A DNA stretch of 64,000 nt from Actinomyces culturomici. Lineage in GTDB: Bacteria > Actinomycetota > Actinomycetes > Actinomycetales > Actinomycetaceae. A program made the translations under genes and the position numbers. This document shows positions 17,405-26,526 of this stretch, in pieces. The notes below the pieces were generated by a model. That model was not told the origin of the DNA and searched no databases. It saw only the letters and a program-made list of their open reading frames with translations. The stretch is taken from assembly GCF_900499005.1 (NCBI RefSeq), contig NZ_LS991316.1, forward strand, positions 1,521,920 through 1,585,919, in the 5' to 3' direction. Positions within the stretch are counted from its first letter, which is position 1. Each line of letters opens with the position of its first letter.

Positions 17405-17429
17405 CATCACCTTGCTCCATCGAGGGGAT
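17405..17429 (+). repeat. Dispersed GCAT repeat, right part
   Basis: CATCACCTT ... TCGAGGGGAT continues the element interrupted by IS copy 1. The remaining ~200 bases to the antiporter stop hold only GC-rich stem-forming sequence, for example an 8-bp stem with a 3-base loop at 17507-17525 that could end the antiporter transcript. Confidence 0.65.
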
Positions 17430-17632
17430 GCGGCGCATGTTTTCGCGGGGCAGTGCAACGAAGAGGCACGCCGCGGGCCGGGCCGGGTAGGCATCGGGCG
17501 TCTGCAGGACCGCGGAACGCGGTCCGAAGCGGGCGGGGCCCGGCCCGCGGCGGGCGGACCACTGATCCGGTCAGCTCGCAACCACAGGCGCACGACCTCG
17601 CGGAGCGGGGGGGACGAGGACGGGGCCGGCGC

Positions 17633-19480
17633 TCAGTAGAGGGAGGTGAGCATGATCTCCTCGTGATCGAGCCGCTCGAGCGCGTGCTCGAGGGCCGCCG
17701 AGGAGAACACCCCCTCGTCGCGCGCCTCCATGAGCGCCTCGCGCTGCTCGCGGATCGCCTCGATGGCGAGGAGCTTGATCTCCGATTCGGTGAGCGGCGG
17801 CAGCGAGCCCTCTTCAAGGACTTCGCCCTCGAGGGTCTCCCCCTCGCCCGATTCCCGCGCCGACGGCGCGGCCACGGCCTCGTCGCCGTCGTGGGGATGG
17901 GCCCGGGTGAGCGCCATCGACGAGCCGATGCGCGTGAAGCGGGGCGCACCGGAGCGCTCGCTCATCGCCTGGGCGAGCGCAGACTCCTTGAGGGTCGAGC
18001 CGAGCAGCGCGAGGAGGCGGTCGCGCTCGGCGTCGTCGTGGGAGTCCTCGGCGGTGAGGGGCTTGACGAGCCGAATGAGGAGCGGGAGCGTGAGTCCCTG
18101 GATCGCGAGAGAACCGGCCGCGACGAGGAGCGCGATGAGAAGGAGGAAGGCACGGGCGGGCGCCGACAGCGGAAGCGTCTGGGCGGCGGCGAGGGTGACC
18201 GCCCCGCGCATGCCCGCCCACACGACGACAGCGCCCTCGCGGGGGCCGAGGGGCTCGCGCGAGACGTAGGCGAGATCGTTGCCGCGGCGGCGCTGCTTGC
18301 GCCAGACCCGTTCGAGGCGCCGGTGCCACTGGCGTACCGCCTTGTCCCACTTCGCCTTCGACATGTTGCGCGCCGCGAGGAGCTCGTCGTCGACGTCGCA
18401 CGCGTGGGCGATGCGCTCCTCGATCATCTGGAGCTTCTCCTCGTTGCGCTCGTAGCGGGCACGCGTGTGCCGGCGACGGTGGGCGAGGAACGCGAGGAAG
18501 GGGGCGACGAAGGCGGCCCGCAGGACGATCGCGAGCGCTCCAACGGCGAGGGAGACGAGGGCGGCGCGCCCGATTCTGAGCCCGACCGACGAGGCCGAGA
18601 CCTCCTCGACGATGCCGAACGCCTGGAGGCCCATCGTGAGGAAGACGACGCCCTCGAGGACGAGTTCGACCGTGCGCCAGTTCTGCTGGGCGAAGCGGCG
18701 GTTCATCGCCGGGAGCATGGCGGCGCGCCGGTGGGAGACGACGAGTCCGGCGACGACCGCGGCGACGAGGCCGGAGCCGCCGAGGTGCTCGGCGGGGATC
18801 GACGCGAGGAAGGGCATGACGAAGGAGAAGACCGTGTCGGCGGCCGGCTGCGTGATGCGCGAGCGGATGCGGATCCCCAGCTCCCCGACGGCGAGGCCGA
18901 CGGCGATCGCCACCGCGAGCGCGAGGAGGAAGTCGAATCCGAGTTGCATCGGGGCGAGCGCGTCGGCGTCGACCTGGAGCGCGGCCGCGGTCGCGGAGGA
19001 GAGGAGGACGAGGGCGGTCGCGTCGTTGAAGAGACCCTCGCCTTCGAGGATCGTGATGATCCGGTGGGAGACGCCCTGCCCCTTGGCGATGGAGACCGCG
19101 ACGGCGTCCGTCGGAGAGAGGACGGCGCCGAGGGCGACCGCCCACGGGATCGGGATCGCGGGGACGAGGGCGTGAACGAGGAGCCCGAGGGCGACCGCGG
19201 TGAGGACGACGAGGCCGATCGCGAGTCCGGCGACGGCCGTGAGCTCGCGCCGGAAGTCCATGACGGGCATCGAGGCCGCGGCGCCGAAGAGGAGCGGCGG
19301 GAGGATCACTTCGAGGACGATCGCCGGCGAGAGTTCGATCGGGCTCACCCAGGGGAGGAATCCGATGCCCGCACCGAGCGCGAGGAGGATCAGGGGGGAC
19401 GCGACGCCGATGCGCGGTGACAGCTGCGCGCACACGGCGATGGCGAGCAGTCCGGCGACGGAGACGACGAGGAGATCCAC
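17633..19480 (-). CDS. Na+/H+ antiporter, CPA1 (NhaP) family
   Basis: A 615-residue membrane protein with about 12 transmembrane segments in the first ~410 residues, followed by a cytosolic tail of ~190 residues. The CPA1 hallmarks L-S-P-T-D-A-V-A-V (around residue 121) and E-G-E-G-L-F-N-D-A-T-A-L-V-L (around 146) carry the ion-binding Asp residues. A charged loop (about 300-380, R/K/E-rich) interrupts the membrane part before the final G-M-R-G-A-V-T-L-A-A-A segment, which is also characteristic. It exports Na+ (or K+) in exchange for protons in pH and salt homeostasis. The GTG start is preceded 6 bases upstream by TAGGCT, a leaderless arrangement. It lies 29 bases from the MMPL stop upstream. 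Confidence 0.9.
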   Translation of the reverse strand: MDLLVVSVAGLLAIAVCAQLSPRIGVASPLILLALGAGIGFLPWVSPIELSPAIVLEVILPPLLFGAAASMPVMDFRRELTAVAGLAIGLVVLTAVALGLLVHALVPAIPIPWAVALGAVLSPTDAVAVSIAKGQGVSHRIITILEGEGLFNDATALVLLSSATAAALQVDADALAPMQLGFDFLLALAVAIAVGLAVGELGIRIRSRITQPAADTVFSFVMPFLASIPAEHLGGSGLVAAVVAGLVVSHRRAAMLPAMNRRFAQQNWRTVELVLEGVVFLTMGLQAFGIVEEVSASSVGLRIGRAALVSLAVGALAIVLRAAFVAPFLAFLAHRRRHTRARYERNEEKLQMIEERIAHACDVDDELLAARNMSKAKWDKAVRQWHRRLERVWRKQRRRGNDLAYVSREPLGPREGAVVVWAGMRGAVTLAAAQTLPLSAPARAFLLLIALLVAAGSLAIQGLTLPLLIRLVKPLTAEDSHDDAERDRLLALLGSTLKESALAQAMSERSGAPRFTRIGSSMALTRAHPHDGDEAVAAPSARESGEGETLEGEVLEEGSLPPLTESEIKLLAIEAIREQREALMEARDEGVFSSAALEHALERLDHEEIMLTSLY

Positions 19481-19486
19481 TCCCCC

Positions 19487-19492
19487 AGCCTA
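19487..19492 (-). promoter_or_regulatory. -10 element, predicted leaderless start of the antiporter
   Basis: TAGGCT on the minus strand ends 6 bases before the GTG at 19480, matching the arrangement before the GNAT gene at 15500. Confidence 0.45.
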
Positions 19493-19509
19493 CGGGGAGA
19501 GGAGTGCGC

Positions 19510-22500
19510 TCACTCGGCGGAGTCCGCGGCCGCGTGCTTGACGTTCCCGAGGCGACCGCGCCCGGCGACGAAGCGGTCGAGGGCGGTGAGAAGGCCCGGG
19601 AGGACGAAGACGATGAGGATCGTCGCGGCGAGCGCGCCGATCGAGATCGTCCGGCAGATCTGGCCGACCGTCGGGTTCTCGAAGAGGTAGCCGAGGATGC
19701 CGGTGACGACGATCATGATCGACCCGGAGGTGGCGATCGTGTGGATCGACCGGTCGTACGCGCGCGCGAGCGCCTCGGGCGGCGGCAGGGACCGGCGGAC
19801 CTCCCGGTACTGGGTGGTGAGGAGGATCCCGTAGTCGATCGTCGCGCCCATGAGGATGCACTGGACCATGAGCTGGGCGAGGTAGTAGTTCGAGTATCCC
19901 TGGAGCCCGATCGTCGTGATCGTGATGAAGACGCCGCACTGGACGAGGAGGACGAGGAGCAGCGGCACCGACAGGGAGAAGAAGGTGAGGGCGACGACCG
20001 CGAAGATCGAGGCGGCCGTCAGCCAGGAGATGAGGGACATCTCGGTGGAGAAGGAGCGGCTCATCTCGTGGATGAGGACCGAGTCGCCGACGAGCCGGCA
20101 TCCTTTCGAGAAGTCGGCGGCGCAGGTCTTCTCGAGGTCGGAGACGAAGGCCTCGGTGTCGGCGGACTCGGCGGGCAGGGTCGTCGTGATGACCATCCGC
20201 GAGTGGTGCGGACCGACGAGTTCGAGGACGGCGTCGGCGATCTGATCGTCCGCGTCGGCGATGGCGGCGCGCGACTTCGCGTCGACGAAGGGGGCGAAGC
20301 GGGCGTCGTCGACGACGTCCTTCGACAGGGTCTTGACGAGCTGGGCGATCGAGAGGGTCGCCGTCGAGGAGTCCCAGTCCTTCGCGGCGTGCGCGAGGTA
20401 GGCGAGCTGGATCTGCGGGACCTCGACGGCCTGTCCGATCCTTCCGAGGAAGGAGGCGAGCTTCTCGGGCGTGTACCGCGTCTGGTCGACGACCGAGCCG
20501 ACGATCGCCCGTAGGCTCCGCAGCTGCTCGGCCTGGGAGGCGGTGAACCTCGAAGAGGTCTGCTGGCCGGTGAGCATCGTGTCGACGACGAAGGCGAGGG
20601 CGTCCTGCGCGGTCATCGACCAGGAGCTCGAGTCCCCGTACTTCGAGGTTCGCAGAAGGGCGAGTTGCCTGGCCTGCGCGTCGCTCATCCCGGTGAGGCC
20701 CGCGAGTTTCGAGGGCGAGTAGGCGGTTCCGCTGATCGAGTCGTCGATGATCGTCCGCAGGCGCGCGATGTCGTCCCCTCGCCCGGAGGCGGCGGTGCGC
20801 GGGTCTTCGTCGAGGGCGGCGACGATCTCCTGGGGGGTGTACGTCCAGCCGGCGCCCGCGGTGGGGATGTCCGCGACGGCGAGGGCGAGGGCGACGACGG
20901 ACGGGTCGATGCCCGTCATCGCCGCGAAGTCCGAGACGCTCACGGGCGCGCCGGAGGCCGAGGCTCCGATGATGGCCGCAAGGCCGGCGAGCTGCGTCTT
21001 CTGCTCGTCGGTGAACCCGGCGGCGAGGGGGCTCGCGGGGTCTGCGAGGGCGGCGTTGAGGAAGGCGACGAATTCGGCGGGGCTCGCAGTGAGGGTCGAG
21101 GGGTCGAATCCGCTCATCCGGCCGGAGGCCTGGGCCCGCGCGACGAGGAGGGCGGTCACCTGTTCGGCGGGGATCCCGAAGATCGCCGACAGGCCCGCCG
21201 CATTCATCTGCGTCGTCACCGTCTGCTGGTCGGCGAGGACGGCGAGTTTCTCGAGGCCCGCCTTCTGCTCGTCGCTCATCGAGGCGGACGCCTCGGGCAC
21301 GGACGCGACGAGGGAGCGGACGGCCGCGACCATCTCGGGCAGGGGCTTCGAGACGTTCGAGTAGGCGCCGGACGCGGCCATCCGCTGCGCGTAGAGGAGC
21401 GCCGTCTCGGTCGGGTCGAGCCCGAGGAGCGCGGCCATCTCCCCCGAGCCGATCGGCGTCGTCATCGCGGCGGCATCCGTGAAGCGGGCCATCTGGCGGA
21501 CCTGGTCGATCGCGTGCCCGGCGAGCAGCGACGAGTACTCCGGATCGTTCGCGAGGTCGTTCTGGACGAAGGACACGAACTCGGGCAGCGTCATCGCGTC
21601 CGAGCCGATCGTCGGGTCGGTCATCGCGTGGTAGAGGAGGATCCCGCGGGCCTCCTCCTCGCTCATTCCGAGGACGGAGGCGAGGCCGGCAGCGCCGAGC
21701 GGCACGACGAGCTTCTCCCGATCGAGGTAGGGGACGATCTGGTCGAGCCGTGCGCTCATCGTCGGGTCGAGCCGATTGGCGATCGTCTCGTCGGAGCGAA
21801 CGAAGTCGACGAACTCCGCGAGGGTCATGTCCTGCGTCGCCCGCCCGTCGTGGGCGAGGTAGTAGACGAGGGCGAGAGCGTCGTCGTCGAGGGAGAGCGA
21901 CCCGTCGCCCATCTCCGCCAAAGCGCTCTTCATGTCGGCGAGGCTCCGCTGCTTCCCGATCGTCGAGGACTGCGAGGCGACCGACCGGACGAAGGACTCG
22001 GAGCCGATCCGCTCGGCGAGCGCCCCGGCCGCGGCCTCGTCCGTGTTGTCGTAGACGAGGACGACGGGGTTCTCCTTGGGGAACACGTCGGCGATGGGGT
22101 CGTCCTTGCTCAGCGTGTAGGCGACGGGCGTGCCGGCGGCGGTGACGGCGGTTCCGGCGAAGAGGGCGATGAACGCGAGGAGGATCGGCCAGCGGAGCCG
22201 GTGCTCGACCCTTGCGAGGCCGGCGAGATTCGGGTGCCAGTAGGGCTTCGCGGTCGCCGCGATCGCCTTGTCGAACCAGAGGATGAGGGTCGGCAGGACG
22301 GTGAAGACGGCGACCATCGAGAGGAAGACGCCCTTGGCGAGGGCGATGCCGAGGTCGAGGCCGATCCCCAGCGACATGAAGCAGAGCATGAGGAGGCCGA
22401 CGACCGTCGTCATCGAGGAGGAGACGATCGAGGAGAACGCGCCGCGGATCGCGCGGGTCATCGCCTCGGCGGGGGTCGCGGCGCCCGGCTTCTCCTGCCG

Positions 22501-23214
22501 GTACCGGTTCATGAGGATGATCGAGTAGTCCATCGAGAGGACGAGCTGGAGGATCGCCCCGATCGTGAAGGTGATGTCGGCGATCGAACCGCGGATGAGG
22601 TTCGTCCCGAGGTTGAGGACGACGGCCATGCCGATCGCGACGAGGAACAGCACGGGTTCGAGCCATGACGCGCACATGATGAAGAGGATGAGCGCGAGGA
22701 GTCCGACCGCGACCATGACGATCCACAGCGGCAGCTCGGACGAGGGAGAGGGGTTGTCGGAGCGGATGACGGGCGAGTCGGCGGCGAGCTTCTCCTCGAT
22801 CGTGCTCTGGATCGCCTGGTCCTGCGCGGATCCGTAGGCGGCGGTCGACTGGACGATGTAGAGGGTCTTGTCGCCCTCGTGGTAGATCGGGGAATCGGCC
22901 TCGTAGGCGACGGCGTCGACGTTCGGGATCTTCTCGAGCGTCTGGAGGATCCGCTTCTCGTCCGAGTCGGCGAGCCCGGCGAACATCACGCGGGTCGTCG
23001 AGAGTTCCTTGGAGTCGGGGAACTCGTCCTCCATGATCGCCAGGCCCGCGCGCATCGGCGAATCAGCGGGGAGGAATTCCGCCATGTCGGTGATGACTCC
23101 GACCTTCGGGACGAGGAACGCGCACACGACCGTGGCGGCGACCATGATCGAGAAGATCACGTATCGCGCGCTGACGAGGAGTTTCGCGATCCCGGACGGC
23201 ACTGTCGGCTTCAC
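19510..23214 (-). CDS. MMPL/RND-superfamily exporter with oversized extracytoplasmic domain
   Basis: A 1234-residue membrane transporter of the MMPL type, which exports lipids, siderophores or drugs using the proton gradient. Two membrane blocks of about six helices each lie near residues 10-400 and 1000-1220. Each contains the MMPL-type M-D-Y-S/T-I-D-Y-G motif with the proton-relay Asp (S-M-D-Y-S-I-I-L-M-N-R-Y, and A-T-I-D-Y-G-I-L-L-T-T-Q-Y). Between them lies a ~600-residue extracytoplasmic region with repeated helical units of the form 'x-L-A-G/A-L-x-G-x-x-x-x-x-A/V'. The GTG at 23214 was chosen because the frame upstream reads as Arg-rich non-protein sequence, but its ribosome site is weak. 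It is followed by the antiporter gene 29 bases later. Confidence 0.85.
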   Translation of the reverse strand: MKPTVPSGIAKLLVSARYVIFSIMVAATVVCAFLVPKVGVITDMAEFLPADSPMRAGLAIMEDEFPDSKELSTTRVMFAGLADSDEKRILQTLEKIPNVDAVAYEADSPIYHEGDKTLYIVQSTAAYGSAQDQAIQSTIEEKLAADSPVIRSDNPSPSSELPLWIVMVAVGLLALILFIMCASWLEPVLFLVAIGMAVVLNLGTNLIRGSIADITFTIGAILQLVLSMDYSIILMNRYRQEKPGAATPAEAMTRAIRGAFSSIVSSSMTTVVGLLMLCFMSLGIGLDLGIALAKGVFLSMVAVFTVLPTLILWFDKAIAATAKPYWHPNLAGLARVEHRLRWPILLAFIALFAGTAVTAAGTPVAYTLSKDDPIADVFPKENPVVLVYDNTDEAAAGALAERIGSESFVRSVASQSSTIGKQRSLADMKSALAEMGDGSLSLDDDALALVYYLAHDGRATQDMTLAEFVDFVRSDETIANRLDPTMSARLDQIVPYLDREKLVVPLGAAGLASVLGMSEEEARGILLYHAMTDPTIGSDAMTLPEFVSFVQNDLANDPEYSSLLAGHAIDQVRQMARFTDAAAMTTPIGSGEMAALLGLDPTETALLYAQRMAASGAYSNVSKPLPEMVAAVRSLVASVPEASASMSDEQKAGLEKLAVLADQQTVTTQMNAAGLSAIFGIPAEQVTALLVARAQASGRMSGFDPSTLTASPAEFVAFLNAALADPASPLAAGFTDEQKTQLAGLAAIIGASASGAPVSVSDFAAMTGIDPSVVALALAVADIPTAGAGWTYTPQEIVAALDEDPRTAASGRGDDIARLRTIIDDSISGTAYSPSKLAGLTGMSDAQARQLALLRTSKYGDSSSWSMTAQDALAFVVDTMLTGQQTSSRFTASQAEQLRSLRAIVGSVVDQTRYTPEKLASFLGRIGQAVEVPQIQLAYLAHAAKDWDSSTATLSIAQLVKTLSKDVVDDARFAPFVDAKSRAAIADADDQIADAVLELVGPHHSRMVITTTLPAESADTEAFVSDLEKTCAADFSKGCRLVGDSVLIHEMSRSFSTEMSLISWLTAASIFAVVALTFFSLSVPLLLVLLVQCGVFITITTIGLQGYSNYYLAQLMVQCILMGATIDYGILLTTQYREVRRSLPPPEALARAYDRSIHTIATSGSIMIVVTGILGYLFENPTVGQICRTISIGALAATILIVFVLPGLLTALDRFVAGRGRLGNVKHAAADSAE

Positions 23215-23323
23215 CTCTGAGGTCGATGGGCGGGGTCCTTCAACGGTAAGCGCCCGCGCGCCGCTCCGCTCGCGACTTCGAGTTTCGGAACCGGTTCGCA
23301 ATCGTCGATCCGGGGAACCCCCT

Positions 23324-23384
23324 GCGAGGTCATGCGCCTTGAGCGATGAAGCCGTGCGCCCCGCCCCGCGAGGTCCTGCGCCTG
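23324..23384 (+). repeat. Two direct repeats GCGAGGTCMTGCGCCT
   Basis: GCGAGGTCATGCGCCT at 23324 and GCGAGGTCCTGCGCCT at 23368 differ in one base and lie 44 bases apart between the MMPL and GNAT genes. Related copies lie at 47838-47970. Confidence 0.55.
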
Positions 23385-23439
23385 CAGCGACGGCGTCGCG
23401 CACGCCGCGGAGCGACCGCCCCGCTCCTCCGGCGCCCGC

Positions 23440-24036
23440 CTATTCGGCGTCGAGGACGAGTCGCATCTGATTCCACTCCTCGCCCCCGTGCTCGGATTCG
23501 GCACTCACGCCCTCGTCGATGAACCCCAGCCGCGCGTAATAGCCGAGCTTCGCCGCCTTGCACGTGAGGACGAGGCCGGTCCGCCCCTCGCGGCGCGCGT
23601 CGTCGATGAGGAGCCGCAGGAGCGCGGTCGGGTGCCCGGCGCCGCGATGGCCGGGGTGCGAGGCGACGGAGAGGATCATCAGCCAGTCGCCGTCGGGATC
23701 GTGGATCGAGGCGTCGGCGAACATGTCGTCGGCGAGGTCGCGCCGGTTCGTCGCGAGCGCGACGACGAAGGCGAGCAGGGTCCCGGTGCCGGCGGGCTTC
23801 TCTGTCCCGGCGACCCCCTCCGCGTCGACGGCCCCGTCCTCGGCGACCGCGAGGAGGATGTGCTCGGGGTAGGTCGCGAGCCGGTCGGCGTAGGCGGTCC
23901 GCGGGGCGGCCTCGGTCGGCGGGAACGCGAGCGCTTCGAGCGCGGCGATCGCGTCGAGATCCGCCGCCGTCGCGCGCCTCAGCCGCACGCCGCTCGCTTT
24001 CACCGCGGTCTCGTCCGCCGTCGCGGCCTCCGCCAT
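23440..24036 (-). CDS. GNAT-family N-acetyltransferase
   Basis: A 198-residue acetyltransferase. After ~15 low-complexity residues it begins V-R-L-R-R-A-T-A-A-D-L-D, the usual GNAT opening. Motif A is L-S-V-A-S-H-P-G-H-R-G-A-G-H-P-T-A-L-L near residues 125-145, and motif B (L-G-Y-Y-A-R-L-G-F) is near residue 172. The pattern L-A-F-P-P-x-E-A and the late G-Y-Y-A-R-L-G-F resemble arylalkylamine-type (AANAT-like) acetyltransferases, so an amine acceptor is possible (inference). The ATG has a GGAGGAGGGCGAG purine-rich stretch just before it. Confidence 0.82.
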   Translation of the reverse strand: MAEAATADETAVKASGVRLRRATAADLDAIAALEALAFPPTEAAPRTAYADRLATYPEHILLAVAEDGAVDAEGVAGTEKPAGTGTLLAFVVALATNRRDLADDMFADASIHDPDGDWLMILSVASHPGHRGAGHPTALLRLLIDDARREGRTGLVLTCKAAKLGYYARLGFIDEGVSAESEHGGEEWNQMRLVLDAE

Positions 24037-24199
24037 CGCCTCGCCCTCCTCCGTCCGCTTTCGGCCGTCTCCTGGCGGCCTGTCGCGACGTCATTACATC
24101 ATCGCGGGGAGGTCATCGCCCTCGGCCGCCACTCCCCGGCCGCCGGCTCCGATCGCGATCGACGAGGGCGCAGCAGGCGTCCGATGAAGGGAAGCGGAG

Positions 24200-24224
24200 A
24201 TCCCCTCGACGAGGGAAGGTGATG
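24200..24224 (-). repeat. Dispersed GCAT repeat beside IS copy 2 (left flank)
   Basis: The inverse orientation of the element at 16097-17429. ATCCCCTCGACGAGGGAAGG is followed by TGATG, and the final ATG is the IS target duplication. Confidence 0.7.
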
Positions 24225-25502
24225 GGCGGTTTCAGGTGGTGAGTGCAACGCCTTGAGTGTGTGGGGTGGTTGCTGTGGGTTTTCGTTGTTCTGAGGCGGT
24301 TCGCCGCCAGGTGTTGGATCTGCTGATTGAGGGTGTGCCGGTTAGGCAGGTGCATTTGCGGGTGGGTGTCGCGGTGTGCACGATCCGCAAGTGGGCCAAA
24401 GATTGGGGCATGACGTTTCGTGTGGGTTCGCGAGGCGGGTGGGTGGGCAGTGCGCCCGCAGACCCTGTGGAGGGGCTGGTCAGCGGGGTCGGGCATGGGG
24501 CCCGGTTGACGATCGGGGGCCGCCAGCTCATCGAGTACTTGCACGGTCAGGGGATGAGCATGCGGGGGATCGCCCGCGAGCTTGGGGTGGCGGCCTCGAC
24601 GGTGAAGCGGGAGTTGGATCGTGGGGGCGGCCAGTATCGGGCGGTACGCGCTCATGAGGAGGCTGCCGGGAGGCGGGCTCGTCCCAAGCCGTTCAAGCTG
24701 GAGGATCCTCGGCTGCGCGCCTTCGTGGTCGCCAAGCTTAACGAGCACTGGTCGCCTGAGCAGATCTCGCGGGCCTGGGCGTGTGGGGACAATAGGGGGG
24801 TGACGATCAGCCCGGAGACGATCTATCAGGCCCTGTATGTGCATGGGCGCGGCGCGTTGCGTCAAGAGCTCAAGGTGGAAAAGGCGTTGCGGTCGGGGCG
24901 CACGCGTCGCCTGGCGCGTTCGCCGCTGGCTCTGGCGCGCTCGAAGGGGAAGTCGTGGGTGGAGGGCGCCAGGATCGTGGACCGGCCCCAAGAGGTGGAA
25001 GGACGCCAGGTTCCGGGCCATTGGGAGGGGGATCTGATCGTGGGGGCGAACAACAAGAGCGCCGCGATCACCCTGGTGGAACGCACCACGGGCTACCTGC
25101 TCGTCCGGCCCCTGCCAGCGTGCCACGACACGGCAAGTGTGATCGACGTGCTCGCCGACATTATCAGCCCTTTCCCGCTCACGCTTCGCGAGACGATCAC
25201 GTGGGACCAGGGAGGGGAGATGGCGAACGCGAAAGACCTGACCAGCCGGACCAAAACGAAGGTGTATTTCGCCGACCCGCATTCGCCCTGGCAGCGCGGG
25301 TCCAACGAGAACACCAACGGCCTGTTGCGCGACTACTTCCCTAAAGGCACCGACCTGAACGACTATCCCCCAGAAGCATTCGCCGAGGCCGAACGCCAAC
25401 TCAACACCCGACCCCGCAAACGCCACGGCTGGAAAACACCCGCCGAACTCATGCAAAAATTACTCGACGACAACGCCGTTGCACTCACCGCCTGAAACCG
25501 CC
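24225..25502 (+). mobile_element. IS30-family insertion sequence, copy 2
   Basis: 1278 bp, the same ends as copy 1 (GGCGGTTTCAG ... complement), flanked by a 3-bp target duplication ATG at 24222-24224 and 25503-25505. The host repeat is in the opposite orientation to copy 1 relative to the IS. The two copies bracket 6.8 kb holding the antiporter, MMPL and GNAT genes in direct orientation, so recombination between them could delete that segment. Confidence 0.9.
24257..25495 (+). CDS. IS30-family transposase, copy 2
   Basis: 412 residues, complete, with the same HTH regions and DDE motifs as copy 1. I see three residue differences: Ser for Gly in the loop after the first HTH, Val for Gly before E-G-A-R-I-V-D, and Ile for Met in V-L-A-D-x-I-S-P-F. 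None lies on a catalytic residue, so both copies may be functional. The near identity of the two copies points to recent transposition. Confidence 0.93.
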   Translation: MCGVVAVGFRCSEAVRRQVLDLLIEGVPVRQVHLRVGVAVCTIRKWAKDWGMTFRVGSRGGWVGSAPADPVEGLVSGVGHGARLTIGGRQLIEYLHGQGMSMRGIARELGVAASTVKRELDRGGGQYRAVRAHEEAAGRRARPKPFKLEDPRLRAFVVAKLNEHWSPEQISRAWACGDNRGVTISPETIYQALYVHGRGALRQELKVEKALRSGRTRRLARSPLALARSKGKSWVEGARIVDRPQEVEGRQVPGHWEGDLIVGANNKSAAITLVERTTGYLLVRPLPACHDTASVIDVLADIISPFPLTLRETITWDQGGEMANAKDLTSRTKTKVYFADPHSPWQRGSNENTNGLLRDYFPKGTDLNDYPPEAFAEAERQLNTRPRKRHGWKTPAELMQKLLDDNAVALTA

Positions 25503-25532
25503 ATGCTTTCGACGAGGGAAGGTGATGCTCTC
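25503..25532 (-). repeat. Dispersed GCAT repeat beside IS copy 2 (right flank)
   Basis: Read on the minus strand it is GAGAGCATCACCTTCCCTCG followed by TCGAAAGCAT. Joined with 24200-24224 after removal of the IS it gives two tandem 22-base units sharing an identical 21-base core. Confidence 0.7.
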
Positions 25533-25615
25533 GCGGTGTCGAGCGGGGTCGGCATTGAGGGCGAGGGCGGGGGCGGCGCCCGGCGTACCCTGTCGCTGGA
25601 AGGGAGCGGTGCCTC

Positions 25616-26485
25616 GTGTGGATCCTCGCGGCGTCGATGTCGGCGCTGTTCGCGGGCCTGACGGCGATCCTCGCGAAGCTCGGCGTCGAATCGACCGACT
25701 CCGACGTCGCGACGGCCGCGCGGACCGGCGTCGTCCTCGTCCTCGCGTGGATCGTCGCCGCCGCGAGCGGCTCCCTGACGGCGCTGGCGCACATCCCCGC
25801 CTCGGCCTGGGGCTTCCTCATCGCCTCGGGCTTCGCGACCGGCGCCTCGTGGATCTGCTACTTCCACGCGCTCGCGACCGGCCCGGTCTCGGCCGTCACC
25901 CCGATCGACAAGGCGTCGACGCCGCTCACCGTCCTGCTCGCGCTGCTCCTCCTCGGCGAGGGCGCCTCGCCGCTCAAGCTCGCGGCGGTCGTCGTCTACC
26001 TCGTCGGCGCCCTCCTCATGATCCCCCGAAGCGACGAGGGCGCGGCCGCGGCACCGGTCCGGCTCGGAGCATGGCTCCCGTGGGCCTGCGGCTCGGCCCT
26101 CTTCGCGGCGCTGACGTCGGTCCTCGGGAAGCTCGGCGTCGAGTCGGTGCCCTCCGATCTCGCCACCGCGATCCGCACGGTCGTCGTCGCGATCCTCGCC
26201 TTCGCGATCGTGCTCGGACGCGGGAAGAGCGCGGGGCTGCGCGGAATCGAGCGGCGGGAGGCGGGATTCCTCCTCGCCTCTGGCCTCGCGACGGGCGCGT
26301 CCTGGCTGTTCTTCTACCGGGCACTCCAGACGGGCCCGGCGTCGGGAGTCGTGCCGATCGACAAGCTCTCGATCCTCGTCTCGATCGTGTTCGCCCGGAT
26401 CGTCCTCGGCGAGAGGCTGGACGGACGGGCGCTCGCCGGCCTCGCCCTCATCGTCGCGGCGACCCTCGCCCTCGCGATCCTCTGA
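25616..26485 (+). CDS. EamA/DMT-family transporter
   Basis: A 289-residue protein with ten predicted membrane helices in two homologous halves. Each half begins with the same pattern (L-F-A-x-L-T-x-x-L-x-K-L-G-V-E-S, at residues ~10 and ~155) and ends with A-T-G-P-V-S-A-V-T-P-I-D-K / Q-T-G-P-A-S-G-V-V-P-I-D-K, so the internal duplication of EamA domains is unusually clear. Members export amino acids, metabolites or drugs across the inner membrane; the substrate is unknown. The GTG start is preceded by GGAAGGGAGC at good spacing. It is convergent with the CmpB-like gene 41 bases downstream and was left intact by the IS insertion 113 bases upstream. Confidence 0.88.
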   Translation: MWILAASMSALFAGLTAILAKLGVESTDSDVATAARTGVVLVLAWIVAAASGSLTALAHIPASAWGFLIASGFATGASWICYFHALATGPVSAVTPIDKASTPLTVLLALLLLGEGASPLKLAAVVVYLVGALLMIPRSDEGAAAAPVRLGAWLPWACGSALFAALTSVLGKLGVESVPSDLATAIRTVVVAILAFAIVLGRGKSAGLRGIERREAGFLLASGLATGASWLFFYRALQTGPASGVVPIDKLSILVSIVFARIVLGERLDGRALAGLALIVAATLALAIL

Positions 26486-26526
26486 GCGCGAGGGCCTCTC
26501 GTCGCCCGTTCACCCCGGCGTCGCGC

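Noticed and set aside
16127-25502. Composite transposon formed by the two IS30 copies
   Set aside because: Each IS has its own distinct 3-bp duplication (CAT and ATG), so they inserted independently; the antiporter, MMPL and GNAT genes between them show ordinary host codon use.
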